A DNA stretch of 49,384 nt from Anaerolineales bacterium (GTDB taxonomy: Bacteria > Chloroflexota > Anaerolineae > E26-bin7). The translations under genes were made by a program, and so were the position numbers. Below the pieces are notes generated by a model that had not been told where the DNA came from, did not search any database, and was given only the letters and a program-made list of their open reading frames with translations. The stretch spans positions 1 through 49,384 of the forward strand of contig SOHZ01000288.1 of NCBI GenBank assembly GCA_004377365.1, written 5' to 3'. This document shows, piece by piece, positions 34,664 to 42,916 of this stretch (positions are counted from its first letter, which is position 1; every line of letters starts with the position of its first letter).

Positions 34664-36061
34664 TTATCCGCTTTCCCATTCCTCCCCAATTTCAGGGTAC
34701 TTGGAGAACTTTTTGCGGAAGATGGCCATGATCTCGTCAACGCGCTCTTGAGTCTTGGCTTCGAAGCGCAAGACCAGCACAGGGAGATTAGAGGAAGCAC
34801 GGACCAGTCCCCACCCATCGCCAAAATTGACCCTGGCTCCGTTAATATCGTTGACATCATATCCGTCTGCTTTAAACTCTTGGGTCAACTTGTCAACCAC
34901 ATCATATTTGACTTCATCTGCACAATCGGCCTGCAAAGCTGGAGTAGATACGTAGTACGGTGTGTTAGCAATCACTTCAGACATGGTGCCTGTTTGTTGT
35001 GAAAGGTATTCTGTCAGTTTCAGAGCGGCAAAGACGGAATCATCAAACCCATAGTAGTCAGGCTGGCTTACGAATATGTGGCCGCTCATCTCCCCTCCCA
35101 GCACCGCTTGCTCGTCCCGCACTTTTTGCTTGATGTAGGAGTGTCCTGTTTTCCACATAATGGGGATGCCACCGTGGGCCTCAATGTCTTCTGGCAGAGC
35201 CTGAGAACACTTTACGTCAAATACAATCTTCGATCCAGGATGCTTTTGCAGAGCTTGCCGCGAGAGCAGGATGAGGAAACGGTCGGGCCAGACAACCTGA
35301 CCCTGCTCATCAGTAATTCCCAGTCGGTCACCATCGCCGTCAATCGCCAGGCCGATGTCGGCTTCTGTTTCGACGACCTTCTGCCCTGTGTCTTCCATCA
35401 TTTCCACTAATGAGGGATTGGGGAAGTAAACGGGAAAGTCCCAATCCAGATTGCAGTACAGTTCGACCACCTCGCACCCTGCTTTACGCAAGATAGCTGG
35501 GACAAACGCGCCAGCGGTTCCATTTCCTGTGTTGACGACAACTTTCATAGGGCGTGCTATCTCGACGCGCTTTAACAGGTCCGCTGTATAGTGTTCTGTG
35601 AAATCATCGGCCTGAACCGTGCCCTTTCCAGACCCAAAATCCTCGCTGACGGTTAGCTCGTACAGTTCTTCCATTTCCTCTGGCCCAAACGTATAAGAAT
35701 ATCCAAGGGCCAGTTTCAACCCACTCCATCCACTGGGATTGTGGGAAGCCGTGAGCATGAGCCCGCCCTTGGTCTCGTAATGATACTGAGCCGAATACAT
35801 CAGCGGGGTCAAAATCATACCCAGGCTGATGGCGTTGACGCCCGTAGATACGAGCCCCTCAATCGCTGCTTGTGTGAGTCTCTCCGAAGATTTCCTGTAA
35901 TCGTGGCCAACTATTGCTGTCTTGATCTCCCGTTGCCGAAGCATCGTCCCGTATGCTTTAGCAAGGATTCTGATGGTATCCTCGTTCAACTCCTTGTCGT
36001 TCACCCTCCCGCGAAGGTCATATTCGCGGAACATAGTACGCTCCAGGTTTGCCATTGACAA
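34664..36061 (-). CDS. Phosphomannomutase/phosphoglucomutase
   Basis: 465 aa; 'MFREYDLRGRVNDKELNEDTIRILAKAYGTML', 'LTASHNPSGWSGLKLALG', 'LAIDGDGDRLGITDEQG'. Confidence 0.93.
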   Translation of the reverse strand: MSMANLERTMFREYDLRGRVNDKELNEDTIRILAKAYGTMLRQREIKTAIVGHDYRKSSERLTQAAIEGLVSTGVNAISLGMILTPLMYSAQYHYETKGGLMLTASHNPSGWSGLKLALGYSYTFGPEEMEELYELTVSEDFGSGKGTVQADDFTEHYTADLLKRVEIARPMKVVVNTGNGTAGAFVPAILRKAGCEVVELYCNLDWDFPVYFPNPSLVEMMEDTGQKVVETEADIGLAIDGDGDRLGITDEQGQVVWPDRFLILLSRQALQKHPGSKIVFDVKCSQALPEDIEAHGGIPIMWKTGHSYIKQKVRDEQAVLGGEMSGHIFVSQPDYYGFDDSVFAALKLTEYLSQQTGTMSEVIANTPYYVSTPALQADCADEVKYDVVDKLTQEFKADGYDVNDINGARVNFGDGWGLVRASSNLPVLVLRFEAKTQERVDEIMAIFRKKFSKYPEIGEEWESG

Positions 36062-36076
36062 ACTCCTTTTAAAAGA

Positions 36077-36637
36077 TCAGATTCCCTTGCGTTGCTTTAG
36101 GATGATCTCCACCGCCTGAGCTAGGTCCTCCACAATGAAATCGGGCCGTGTCTTCCAGTTCTGACGCTCCTGTAGCGCTTTGCCGCCCCGGCCTGTTTTG
36201 ACCAGGAAGGTCGTGCAGCCCACGGCCGAACCAGCTTCAATGTCCGATATGGCATCGCCCACCATATAGCATCGAGTCAGGTCGAGGTCCCAGTCTGCCG
36301 CAGCCTTGAGCAACATTCCCGGCTTGGGCTTGCGACACTGACATCCGTCCTCAACCCGATGGGGACAGTGATATACCGCCGATATCTTCCTGCCAGCGAC
36401 GCTGGTTTGTGTAACCAGGCGGCGGTTGATCTCCTGCACCATCGCATCCGATACCAGCCCTTTGCCTATACAGGCTTGATTGCAAATCACGATGACAGGC
36501 CTGTTCTCTCTTAGCAATCGTTGGATGGCCTCGCGGGAGCCGGAGAGAAACTCGAACTCTTGCCAGTGCCTGACATAGTCGCCATCTATATTGCGGTTGA
36601 TTACACCGTCGCGATCCAAAAACACCGCGGTCTTCAT
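36077..36637 (-). CDS. HAD family phosphatase, GmhB-like (D-glycero-D-manno-heptose-1,7-bisphosphate 7-phosphatase)
   Basis: 186 aa; 'AVFLDRDGVINRNIDGDYV', 'VYHCPHRVEDGCQCRKPKPGMLLKAAADWDLDLTRCYMVGDAISDIEAG'. Confidence 0.92.
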   Translation of the reverse strand: MKTAVFLDRDGVINRNIDGDYVRHWQEFEFLSGSREAIQRLLRENRPVIVICNQACIGKGLVSDAMVQEINRRLVTQTSVAGRKISAVYHCPHRVEDGCQCRKPKPGMLLKAAADWDLDLTRCYMVGDAISDIEAGSAVGCTTFLVKTGRGGKALQERQNWKTRPDFIVEDLAQAVEIILKQRKGI

Positions 36638-36651
36638 ATTTTTGCTCGAAC

Positions 36652-36888
36652 CTATCCTGTCACCTGCTGGATGACATCGGCGATGGCCTGTGTTTCTCTC
36701 TCGATGACTTCCTGATCGTCTCCCTTGATCATCACTCGCGCTGGGTCCTGGGTGGCCGAATAGCGCAGCACGATGCGGTTAGCTTCGCCCAGCGCGACCC
36801 AGGCTTTGGCTACTTGAGCCTGGACTTTAGGGATTTCTTCGCCGCGGATGCTGTCGGTGCCGAAAAGCTTTTTCACCTCGACTGCCAT
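36652..36888 (-). CDS. Mini phosphoglucosamine-mutase-like ORF: GlmM N-terminal signature joined directly to GlmM C-terminal domain (internal-deletion remnant?)
   Basis: 78 aa MAVEVKKLFGTDSIRGEEIPKVQAQVAKAWVALGEANRIVLRYSATQDPARVMIKGDDQEVIERETQAIADVIQQVTG. 'KLFGTDxIRG' is the GlmM start signature; 'RIVLRYSATQDPARVMIKGDD' corresponds to the phosphate-binding C-terminal domain 'RVLLRYSGTEPxxRVMVEG'. Confidence 0.75.
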   Translation of the reverse strand: MAVEVKKLFGTDSIRGEEIPKVQAQVAKAWVALGEANRIVLRYSATQDPARVMIKGDDQEVIERETQAIADVIQQVTG

Positions 36889-36889
36889 G

Positions 36890-37297
36890 TCATTGCGCTC
36901 CCAGGTATTGTTCGACGAGTTCCAGAACCTCGGTCGCCAAAGCGATAGCTCCTTCGGCGTCCCGGTCATCATATACTTCGGCTGGCACGCCGCCAGGCAG
37001 CCCATTAGGGTATCGAGTGGGGATGTAGAAACGATCCAACTTGCCCACCTGCGAGGTCAGAGAGGCAAAAACTTCCTGGTGCTCTCCACAGCGTTCGCAC
37101 AACTCTATGACCGAGTGGCCAGTTACGAATCGCTCTCCCTGTCGAAAAAGAAAGGCTTTAAGGGCTTTCTCGGCACTCTGCTGGGCACTGAAGCAGGCGG
37201 TGGCATAGAATTGGCCCTCAGCGTTGTACTTGGCCACTTCAAGGTCGTATTGGGCTTGTTTAAGCCAACGCGCGGCTTCAGCTACTGGATCCTTCAT
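36890..37297 (-). CDS. HEPN domain protein (HEPN/MNT module)
   Basis: 135 aa; 'ARWLKQAQYDLEVAKYNAEGQFYATACFSAQQSAEKALKAFLFRQGERFVTGHSVIELCERC'; RFVTGH = Rx4H motif. Confidence 0.9.
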   Translation of the reverse strand: MKDPVAEAARWLKQAQYDLEVAKYNAEGQFYATACFSAQQSAEKALKAFLFRQGERFVTGHSVIELCERCGEHQEVFASLTSQVGKLDRFYIPTRYPNGLPGGVPAEVYDDRDAEGAIALATEVLELVEQYLGAQ

Positions 37298-37601
37298 AGA
37301 CGACGACGCCTTCCTTCAATACTATTTCAACGAAAGAGTTGCCTCGCTCTTGCATCTCCGTGAACTCTTGGGGAGTGTAGACCAACACGTCCAAGGCGAA
37401 ACGGGGTTGAACCAGTTCGTAGATAGTTTTCAACCGATCCAAGAAGCGCTCGTTTGTCTCTTTTATGATTACAATATCCAAATCGCTGTACTGGTCAGCA
37501 TTCCCTCTGGCTTGAGATCCAAAAAGAATGATTCGCTTAGGCTCATATTCCCTCAGAGCTGAGACGACTTGAGCGATTCGATCCTGCTGGGAAATCAACA
37601 T
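37278..37601 (-). CDS. Minimal nucleotidyltransferase (MNT) of HEPN/MNT module
   Basis: 107 aa; 'RIILFGSQARGNADQYSDLDIVII' (GSxARGx5SDxD). Confidence 0.92.
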   Translation of the reverse strand: MLISQQDRIAQVVSALREYEPKRIILFGSQARGNADQYSDLDIVIIKETNERFLDRLKTIYELVQPRFALDVLVYTPQEFTEMQERGNSFVEIVLKEGVVVYEGSSS

Positions 37602-37602
37602 A

Positions 37603-38583
37603 CTATACCTTAGCCTTTACACTGTCCTTCTGCAAGGCTTTCACATCAGCGTCCACCATCATGTGAATCAGTTCCTCGAAGGAGACCCTGGGCTCCCAGC
37701 CCAGTACCTTTCTGGCCTTGCTGGCATCGCCGATCAACTGATCTACCTCGGCCGGGCGGTAGAATTTGGGATCGCAGACCACATACTTTCGATAGTCGAG
37801 GCCCAGGTACCCGAAAGCCACCTCGCATAGCTCTCGCACCGAGTGCGTCTCGCCGGTGGCTATAACATAGTCATCGGGTTCGTCCTGCTGGAGCATGAGC
37901 CACATGGCCTCGACGTAATCGCAGGCGTAGCCCCAGTCCCGTTGGGCTTCCAGATTGCCCAGCGTCAGTTCATCGGCCAGGCCCAGCTTGATCTTGGCCG
38001 CGCTGTGGGTCACTTTGTGGGTAACGAACTCGAGGCCACGGCGAGGACTCTCGTGGTTGAACAGGATGCCCGAGCAGGCGAACAGGCCGTAGCTCTCCCG
38101 GTAGTTGACGGTCATCCAGTGGCCATAGACCTTGGCTGCGCCGTAAGGACTACGGGGGTGGAAAGGGGTGTTCTCGTTCTGGGGTACCTCTCGAACTTTA
38201 CCAAACATCTCCGAGGAGCTGGCCTGATAGAAGCGGATGTTGTGATCCACCAGCCGGATAGCATCCAGCACCCGGGTCACCCCTAGGGCGGTGAATTCCC
38301 CGGTCAAGACCGGCTGCTCAAAAGAAGTGGGCACGAAGGACTGGGCAGCCAGGTTGTAGACCTCATCAGGGTGGTGCTTCTGAAGGATGGCGATGAGGGA
38401 GACCTGATCCAGTAGATCACCCTGTACCAACTCGATATCATTTTGAATGTGGGTGATACGGTCAAAACCTACGGTGCTGGTGCGGCGCACCATACCCAGA
38501 ACCTTGTATCCCTTCCCTAGCAAGAACTCAGCCAGGTATGAACCGTCTTGACCGGTGACGCCAGTGATCAAAGCTTTTCTCAT
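37603..38583 (-). CDS. gmd: GDP-mannose 4,6-dehydratase
   Basis: 326 aa; '[35 protein letters not shown]', '[65 protein letters not shown]'. Confidence 0.96.
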   Translation of the reverse strand: MRKALITGVTGQDGSYLAEFLLGKGYKVLGMVRRTSTVGFDRITHIQNDIELVQGDLLDQVSLIAILQKHHPDEVYNLAAQSFVPTSFEQPVLTGEFTALGVTRVLDAIRLVDHNIRFYQASSSEMFGKVREVPQNENTPFHPRSPYGAAKVYGHWMTVNYRESYGLFACSGILFNHESPRRGLEFVTHKVTHSAAKIKLGLADELTLGNLEAQRDWGYACDYVEAMWLMLQQDEPDDYVIATGETHSVRELCEVAFGYLGLDYRKYVVCDPKFYRPAEVDQLIGDASKARKVLGWEPRVSFEELIHMMVDADVKALQKDSVKAKV

Positions 38584-38602
38584 TACCTTTATCTCTTATC
38601 CT

Positions 38603-39562
38603 TTATTCCTTATCCCTTACGCTCTCTCGCCAATAGTCCAGCACGTTTTGTAAACTCTTCTCGAAGGGAATGGTCACCCGCCAACCTGTGCGAGCCCGCA
38701 ACTTGGAGCAGTCGCTGACCATAACCGGTACATCGGCCGGGCGCAGGCGGGCCGGGTCTTGCTCGACCTGGATGGACACGGAAGCCATTGACAGCAGACC
38801 GTCTAACAATTCGCCAATAGAGTGCGTCTGCTCTGAGCCCAGATTATAGACCTCCCCTGGCTCCCCTTCGGTAAGAGCTGCATGGTATCCCCGCACCACA
38901 TCGCGCACATCGCTGAAGTCACGCTGGGGTTCCAGGTTACCGACCTGGATGACGGGCTCTTTCAAACCCGCTTCGGCTTTGGCTATTTGCCTGGCAAAGT
39001 CGGGGGCCACGAAGCCCAACCTCTGGCGAGGGCCAATGTGGTTGAAGGGCCGCACCCGCACGGTGAACAACTTGTGGCTCAAGTGATATTGCAGTCCCAG
39101 CATATCCTGGGCCACTTTGCTCACCGCGTAGGGACTGGTGGGGCGTAAGGGATTCGTCTCTTTGATTGGCAATTCGTCAGGTTGCACCAGACCATACTCT
39201 TCACTGGAGCCGACCACCAGTATCTTGGCCGTCGAGCCCAGCCTGGCAACAGCCTCCAGGATATTGAGCTGGAGACGGATGTTATTGGCCAGGGTCGCCC
39301 AGGGGTCGCGTCGTGAGAGGGAGACAAGAGGCTGGGCAGCCAGGTGAAAGATATAATCCGGCTTCACTCGCTCTATGATTGAGGTCACTGTTTTCAGTTC
39401 TGAAAGCTCTGCTGGGTAGAGCTCCAGTCTGTCTTGCAAGTGCTCGATGTTGTCTTCAGGGCCGTAGACAGTACCAGCCACCTGCCAGTCGGTATGCTCA
39501 AGAAGATATTCGGCCAAGTGGCTGCCGACGAAACCGGAGATGCCCGTGATCAATGCCTGCAA
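38603..39562 (-). CDS. NAD-dependent epimerase/dehydratase, GDP-6-deoxy-D-lyxo-4-hexulose reductase (RMD)-like
   Basis: 319 aa; 'MQALITGISGFVGSHLAEYLLEH', 'GSSEEYGLVQPDELPIKETNPLRPTSPYAVSKVAQDMLGLQYH', 'NHIGPRQRLGFVAPDFARQI'. Confidence 0.88.
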   Translation of the reverse strand: MQALITGISGFVGSHLAEYLLEHTDWQVAGTVYGPEDNIEHLQDRLELYPAELSELKTVTSIIERVKPDYIFHLAAQPLVSLSRRDPWATLANNIRLQLNILEAVARLGSTAKILVVGSSEEYGLVQPDELPIKETNPLRPTSPYAVSKVAQDMLGLQYHLSHKLFTVRVRPFNHIGPRQRLGFVAPDFARQIAKAEAGLKEPVIQVGNLEPQRDFSDVRDVVRGYHAALTEGEPGEVYNLGSEQTHSIGELLDGLLSMASVSIQVEQDPARLRPADVPVMVSDCSKLRARTGWRVTIPFEKSLQNVLDYWRESVRDKE

Positions 39563-39735
39563 GTTGCCCCCTTGTCACTCGTTATTCATTGCTCATTACT
39601 TGCTGGCTAGGTGTTCAATCTTGGTGTCCTATTATACCCCACTTTGTTTATCATCGCAAGGATACCCTTGCCGTAACTTCACCCACTTGCCAGCAGGCTA
39701 TCCCTGTGGTATCATTGGTGCAGGCACAAAATACA

Positions 39736-41757
39736 ATGACCAACTTCCAAATTCCAATCTCTATGAAAGAACTCTTACCCAGACGCAAAGTTTTTCTTCT
39801 AAGGGCTATCGTTTTCGTTGGCGCTCTGGCCCTCTATTGGCGTACCCTGGCCCCTTCAGTGGCCACCGTCTTTGACGACAGCCTGGAATTTCAACTCGTT
39901 TGCCCCACACTGGGCATAGCTCACCCCACCGGCTATCCTCTCTACACTCTCTTGGGCAAATTCTTCACTTTGATCCCCATCGGCGACGCTGCCTATCGGG
40001 TGAACTTGATGTCAGCTTTCTTCGCGGCCTTGACTGTGGTTTTCACTTACCTCCTCGTCCGTATGCTCACCGACAATTCTCTCTCAGCCTTTTTTGCCTC
40101 CTTAGCCGTTGCCGTCTCCCCCGTTTTCTGGTCACAGGCGGTCATTGCAGAGGTGTATTCTCTGAATGCTTTCTTTACCGCTCTGGTGGTCTATTTGCTT
40201 CTCAGATGGGAGGCGAACCGCAGACAGCGGCCAACAGTATGGCAGGTTTCCATACCTGCCATACCCAATAACTTATTGCTGGCTGCTTTCGTCTACGGCT
40301 TGAGCCTGACCCATCATCGCCTGATGCTGTTCCTGGCTCCGGCCATGGCCCTTTTCGCCTGGTTGACGGAACGCCCCCTCCGCTCGTGGCGGATTTGCAA
40401 TCCGCCACCCCTCAAGCTCGCCTCGAGGCTCTTCCTCCTTTTCCTGGCTCCCCTTATGCTCTACGCCTATATCCCTCTTCGGGGCCTGCACATTTCTTCC
40501 CTGGACGGCACTTACCAGAATACCTGGAGCGGCTTCCTTCACCATGTCACAGCCAGCGGGTACAACGTTTTTATCACTGGAAACCCCCTGGCCCAAAGTC
40601 GTCCCTTGAGCTTTTACTGGCAACTGTTGGTCAGCCAATTTGGGCTGGTGGGGATTGCCCTGGGCCTGGTGGGTTTCCTCGCCTCAATGAGGAGGCCCAG
40701 ACCCTCAACCCTGCTGGGGGTGGCCTTCGCCCTCAACGCCGCCTTCGTCCTGACCTATCGCGTGGCAGATATTGAGGTCTTTGCCATCCCGACCTTCTTG
40801 CTATACGCTATCTGGATTGGGATCGGAGTGGACTTTCTGGGGGGAATCCTTGCGAAGGTTTGGAAGCGGCTTTCAAGCCCCAAACGCCTTCGCTCACCGA
40901 GAATCGTCCTGTTGCCAGGGCTATTCGCAACCTTCGCAAGGGTGGCTGAACGTTTGCCCGACGCGAAGGCACTTGCCTCCTGCCGTTTGCTACTTGTCAC
41001 TCTGCTTCTCCTTCAACCACTAGCCCTCCTCAGAGACAATTATCCTGAGCTCGACCTGAGCCAACGTTGGGCGGTTCATGATTATGGTGTTGACATGCTG
41101 AGCCAACCCCTGGAAGACAATGCCGTCGTCATTGGCATCCTGGGCGAGATGACCCTCCTGAGATACTTTCAGCGAACGGAGGACCTGCGTCCCGAGGTCG
41201 TCACCATTGTCGCCGATCGCGATGAGGAACGCCTGGCTGCCATCGAGGGTGCCCTGGATGCCGACCATGCCGTCTACGTGACCCGTCTCATTCATGGCCT
41301 GCCCGAGCGCTACAGCTTATCGGCTTTGGGCCCCTTGATTAGAGTGAGGGATGCACCGGTCACTGCTATCCCTACCCCTCAGCATCCGCTGGCCATTGAC
41401 CTGACCGATTCGCTGCGCCTGCTCGGCTATGACGCGGCTGTTATGTCACCTCACCAGCAAACCACAGTGCGCCTCACCCTGCACTGGCAAGTTATTGCTA
41501 CAGTAGGTGCCGACTACAAGGTCTCGGCCCGTCTCTTGGACGTAGAGGGAAATCAGGTGGCTCAGATTGACGACGTGCCTGTCCACAGCACCTATCCTAC
41601 CAGCCGCTGGAAAGCGGGCGAAACCCTCGCCGATGTCTACGACCTGACTGTCCCGTCTGACACGCCATCCGGTCAGTACCGCCTGCTGGTTATCTTATAT
41701 GAGCCGGATACCCTGGCCGAAGTGGGACGGGCAGAATTGGGAACAGTCCAGTTGTAA
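39736..41757 (+). CDS. DUF2723 membrane protein with one C-terminal copy of the recurring domain
   Basis: Within ORF 39553..41757. 'ALYWRTLAPSVATVFDDSLEFQLVCPTLGIAHPTGYPLYTLLGKFFTLIPIGDAAYRVNLMSAFFAALTV' is typical DUF2723. Start at 39736 (MTNFQIPISMK) or 39763; the upstream extension overlaps the divergent gene. Confidence 0.85.
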   Translation: MTNFQIPISMKELLPRRKVFLLRAIVFVGALALYWRTLAPSVATVFDDSLEFQLVCPTLGIAHPTGYPLYTLLGKFFTLIPIGDAAYRVNLMSAFFAALTVVFTYLLVRMLTDNSLSAFFASLAVAVSPVFWSQAVIAEVYSLNAFFTALVVYLLLRWEANRRQRPTVWQVSIPAIPNNLLLAAFVYGLSLTHHRLMLFLAPAMALFAWLTERPLRSWRICNPPPLKLASRLFLLFLAPLMLYAYIPLRGLHISSLDGTYQNTWSGFLHHVTASGYNVFITGNPLAQSRPLSFYWQLLVSQFGLVGIALGLVGFLASMRRPRPSTLLGVAFALNAAFVLTYRVADIEVFAIPTFLLYAIWIGIGVDFLGGILAKVWKRLSSPKRLRSPRIVLLPGLFATFARVAERLPDAKALASCRLLLVTLLLLQPLALLRDNYPELDLSQRWAVHDYGVDMLSQPLEDNAVVIGILGEMTLLRYFQRTEDLRPEVVTIVADRDEERLAAIEGALDADHAVYVTRLIHGLPERYSLSALGPLIRVRDAPVTAIPTPQHPLAIDLTDSLRLLGYDAAVMSPHQQTTVRLTLHWQVIATVGADYKVSARLLDVEGNQVAQIDDVPVHSTYPTSRWKAGETLADVYDLTVPSDTPSGQYRLLVILYEPDTLAEVGRAELGTVQL

Positions 41758-41837
41758 AGCCCAGGTGCGACGTACTTCAATAAGTGCGAAAAAAAGCCTG
41801 AGCATGGCAGTCAGTTGTGCTTGATAGCGGTCTGTGG

Positions 41838-41843
41838 TATAAT
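41838..41843 (+). promoter_or_regulatory. Perfect -10 element TATAAT upstream of the RelB/YafQ module
   Basis: tctgtggTATAATgtacg, 44 nt upstream of ATG at 41888; GGGAGG RBS at 41873. The -35 is weak. Confidence 0.55.
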
Positions 41844-41887
41844 GTACGCACAACAGCAATACAAATTACAGTGGGAGGTGTTCTATT

Positions 41888-42148
41888 ATGCCCAAGACAG
41901 CGGTTATTTCAGCCAGGATTGACCCCGAGCTTAAGCGCGACGCGGAAGAGGTGTTCAGGGAACTGGGTCTAACTGCCACGCAGGCTATCACGTTATTCTA
42001 CAAGCAGGTAGAGCTTGAGCGAGGGCTACCCTTTGCCGTGCGGGTGCCCAACGACGTGACTGTGGAAGCGCTGGAGCAGGCAAGAACACGCCAGGGGCTT
42101 GAGAGTTTCAACACGCTTGACGATCTGTTCGAGGACTTGGGGATCTGA
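41888..42148 (+). CDS. RelB/DinJ family antitoxin
   Basis: 86 aa; 'AVISARIDPELKRDAEEVFRELGLTATQAITLFYKQVELERGLPF'. Confidence 0.95.
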   Translation: MPKTAVISARIDPELKRDAEEVFRELGLTATQAITLFYKQVELERGLPFAVRVPNDVTVEALEQARTRQGLESFNTLDDLFEDLGI

Positions 42149-42417
42149 TGAGGACGATCAGGCGGACGTCGCAGTTCAAGCGGGACATCAAGCAAATGCA
42201 GCGGCAGGGCAAGGACTTGGGAAAACTGAAGAAGGTGCTTGAGAGCCTGGTGAAAGACGAGAAACTATCCCAGAAGTATCGTGATCACGTCTTGGTTGGG
42301 CAGTACAAGGGGACACGAGAGTGCCATATCGAGCCCGACTGGCTGCTGATCTATGAGTTGCCTAAGAGCGAGGTAGTGCTCATCAGAACAGGCTCACATT
42401 CAGATTTGTTCAGGTAG
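42148..42417 (+). CDS. YafQ family mRNA interferase toxin
   Basis: 89 aa; 'RRTSQFKRDIKQMQRQGKDLGKLKKVLESLVKDEKLSQKYRDHVLVGQYKGTRECHIEPDWLLIYELPKSEVVLIRTGSHSDLF'. Starts on the antitoxin stop (TGATG). Confidence 0.95.
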   Translation: MRTIRRTSQFKRDIKQMQRQGKDLGKLKKVLESLVKDEKLSQKYRDHVLVGQYKGTRECHIEPDWLLIYELPKSEVVLIRTGSHSDLFR

Positions 42418-42556
42418 TACCACGGGGGGAGTCCTGTTGTCGCCATTGGGCGCAGGCTAGCACGCGGTTGGTGCGACCCGTCCGCTTGAAACTGGCAAAA
42501 GAGCCGGGGAAAAAGCGGGGAAGGGAGAGACACCGGCAAGTCTCGAACTTTTACAG

Positions 42557-42773
42557 GGGAGTCAGATAGCCCAGATTGACCACGTGCCTGTCCACAGCAC
42601 CTATCCTACCAGCCGCTGGAAAGCGGGCGAAACCATTACCGATGTCTGCGACCTGACTGTCCCGCCTGACACGCAATCCGGTCAGTACCGCCTGCTGGTT
42701 ATCCTATATCAGCCAGATACCCTGGCCGAAGTGGAGCGGGCAGAATTGGGAACAGTCCAGTTATACACTCATG
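42557..42773 (+). pseudogene. Duplicated 3' fragment of the DUF2723 gene (C-terminal domain end)
   Basis: Near-identical to ~41552-41756: cacgtgcctgtccacagcacctatcctaccagccgctggaaagcgggcgaaacc...gcagaattgggaacagtccagtt; differs at roughly 15 of ~200 positions by eye. Confidence 0.92.
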
Positions 42774-42916
42774 ACCTATCATAAGTGTCAGGCACCTTCC
42801 CATTAGAGCCGTTTTGTAGTATAATTACAAAAGTTCCCATTGAATTCATAGAAGCGCACCAGTTATTGGTTGAGGCAAAGCTCTTATAGAGCCCTCACCT
42901 CCTAGATCGGAACCCC

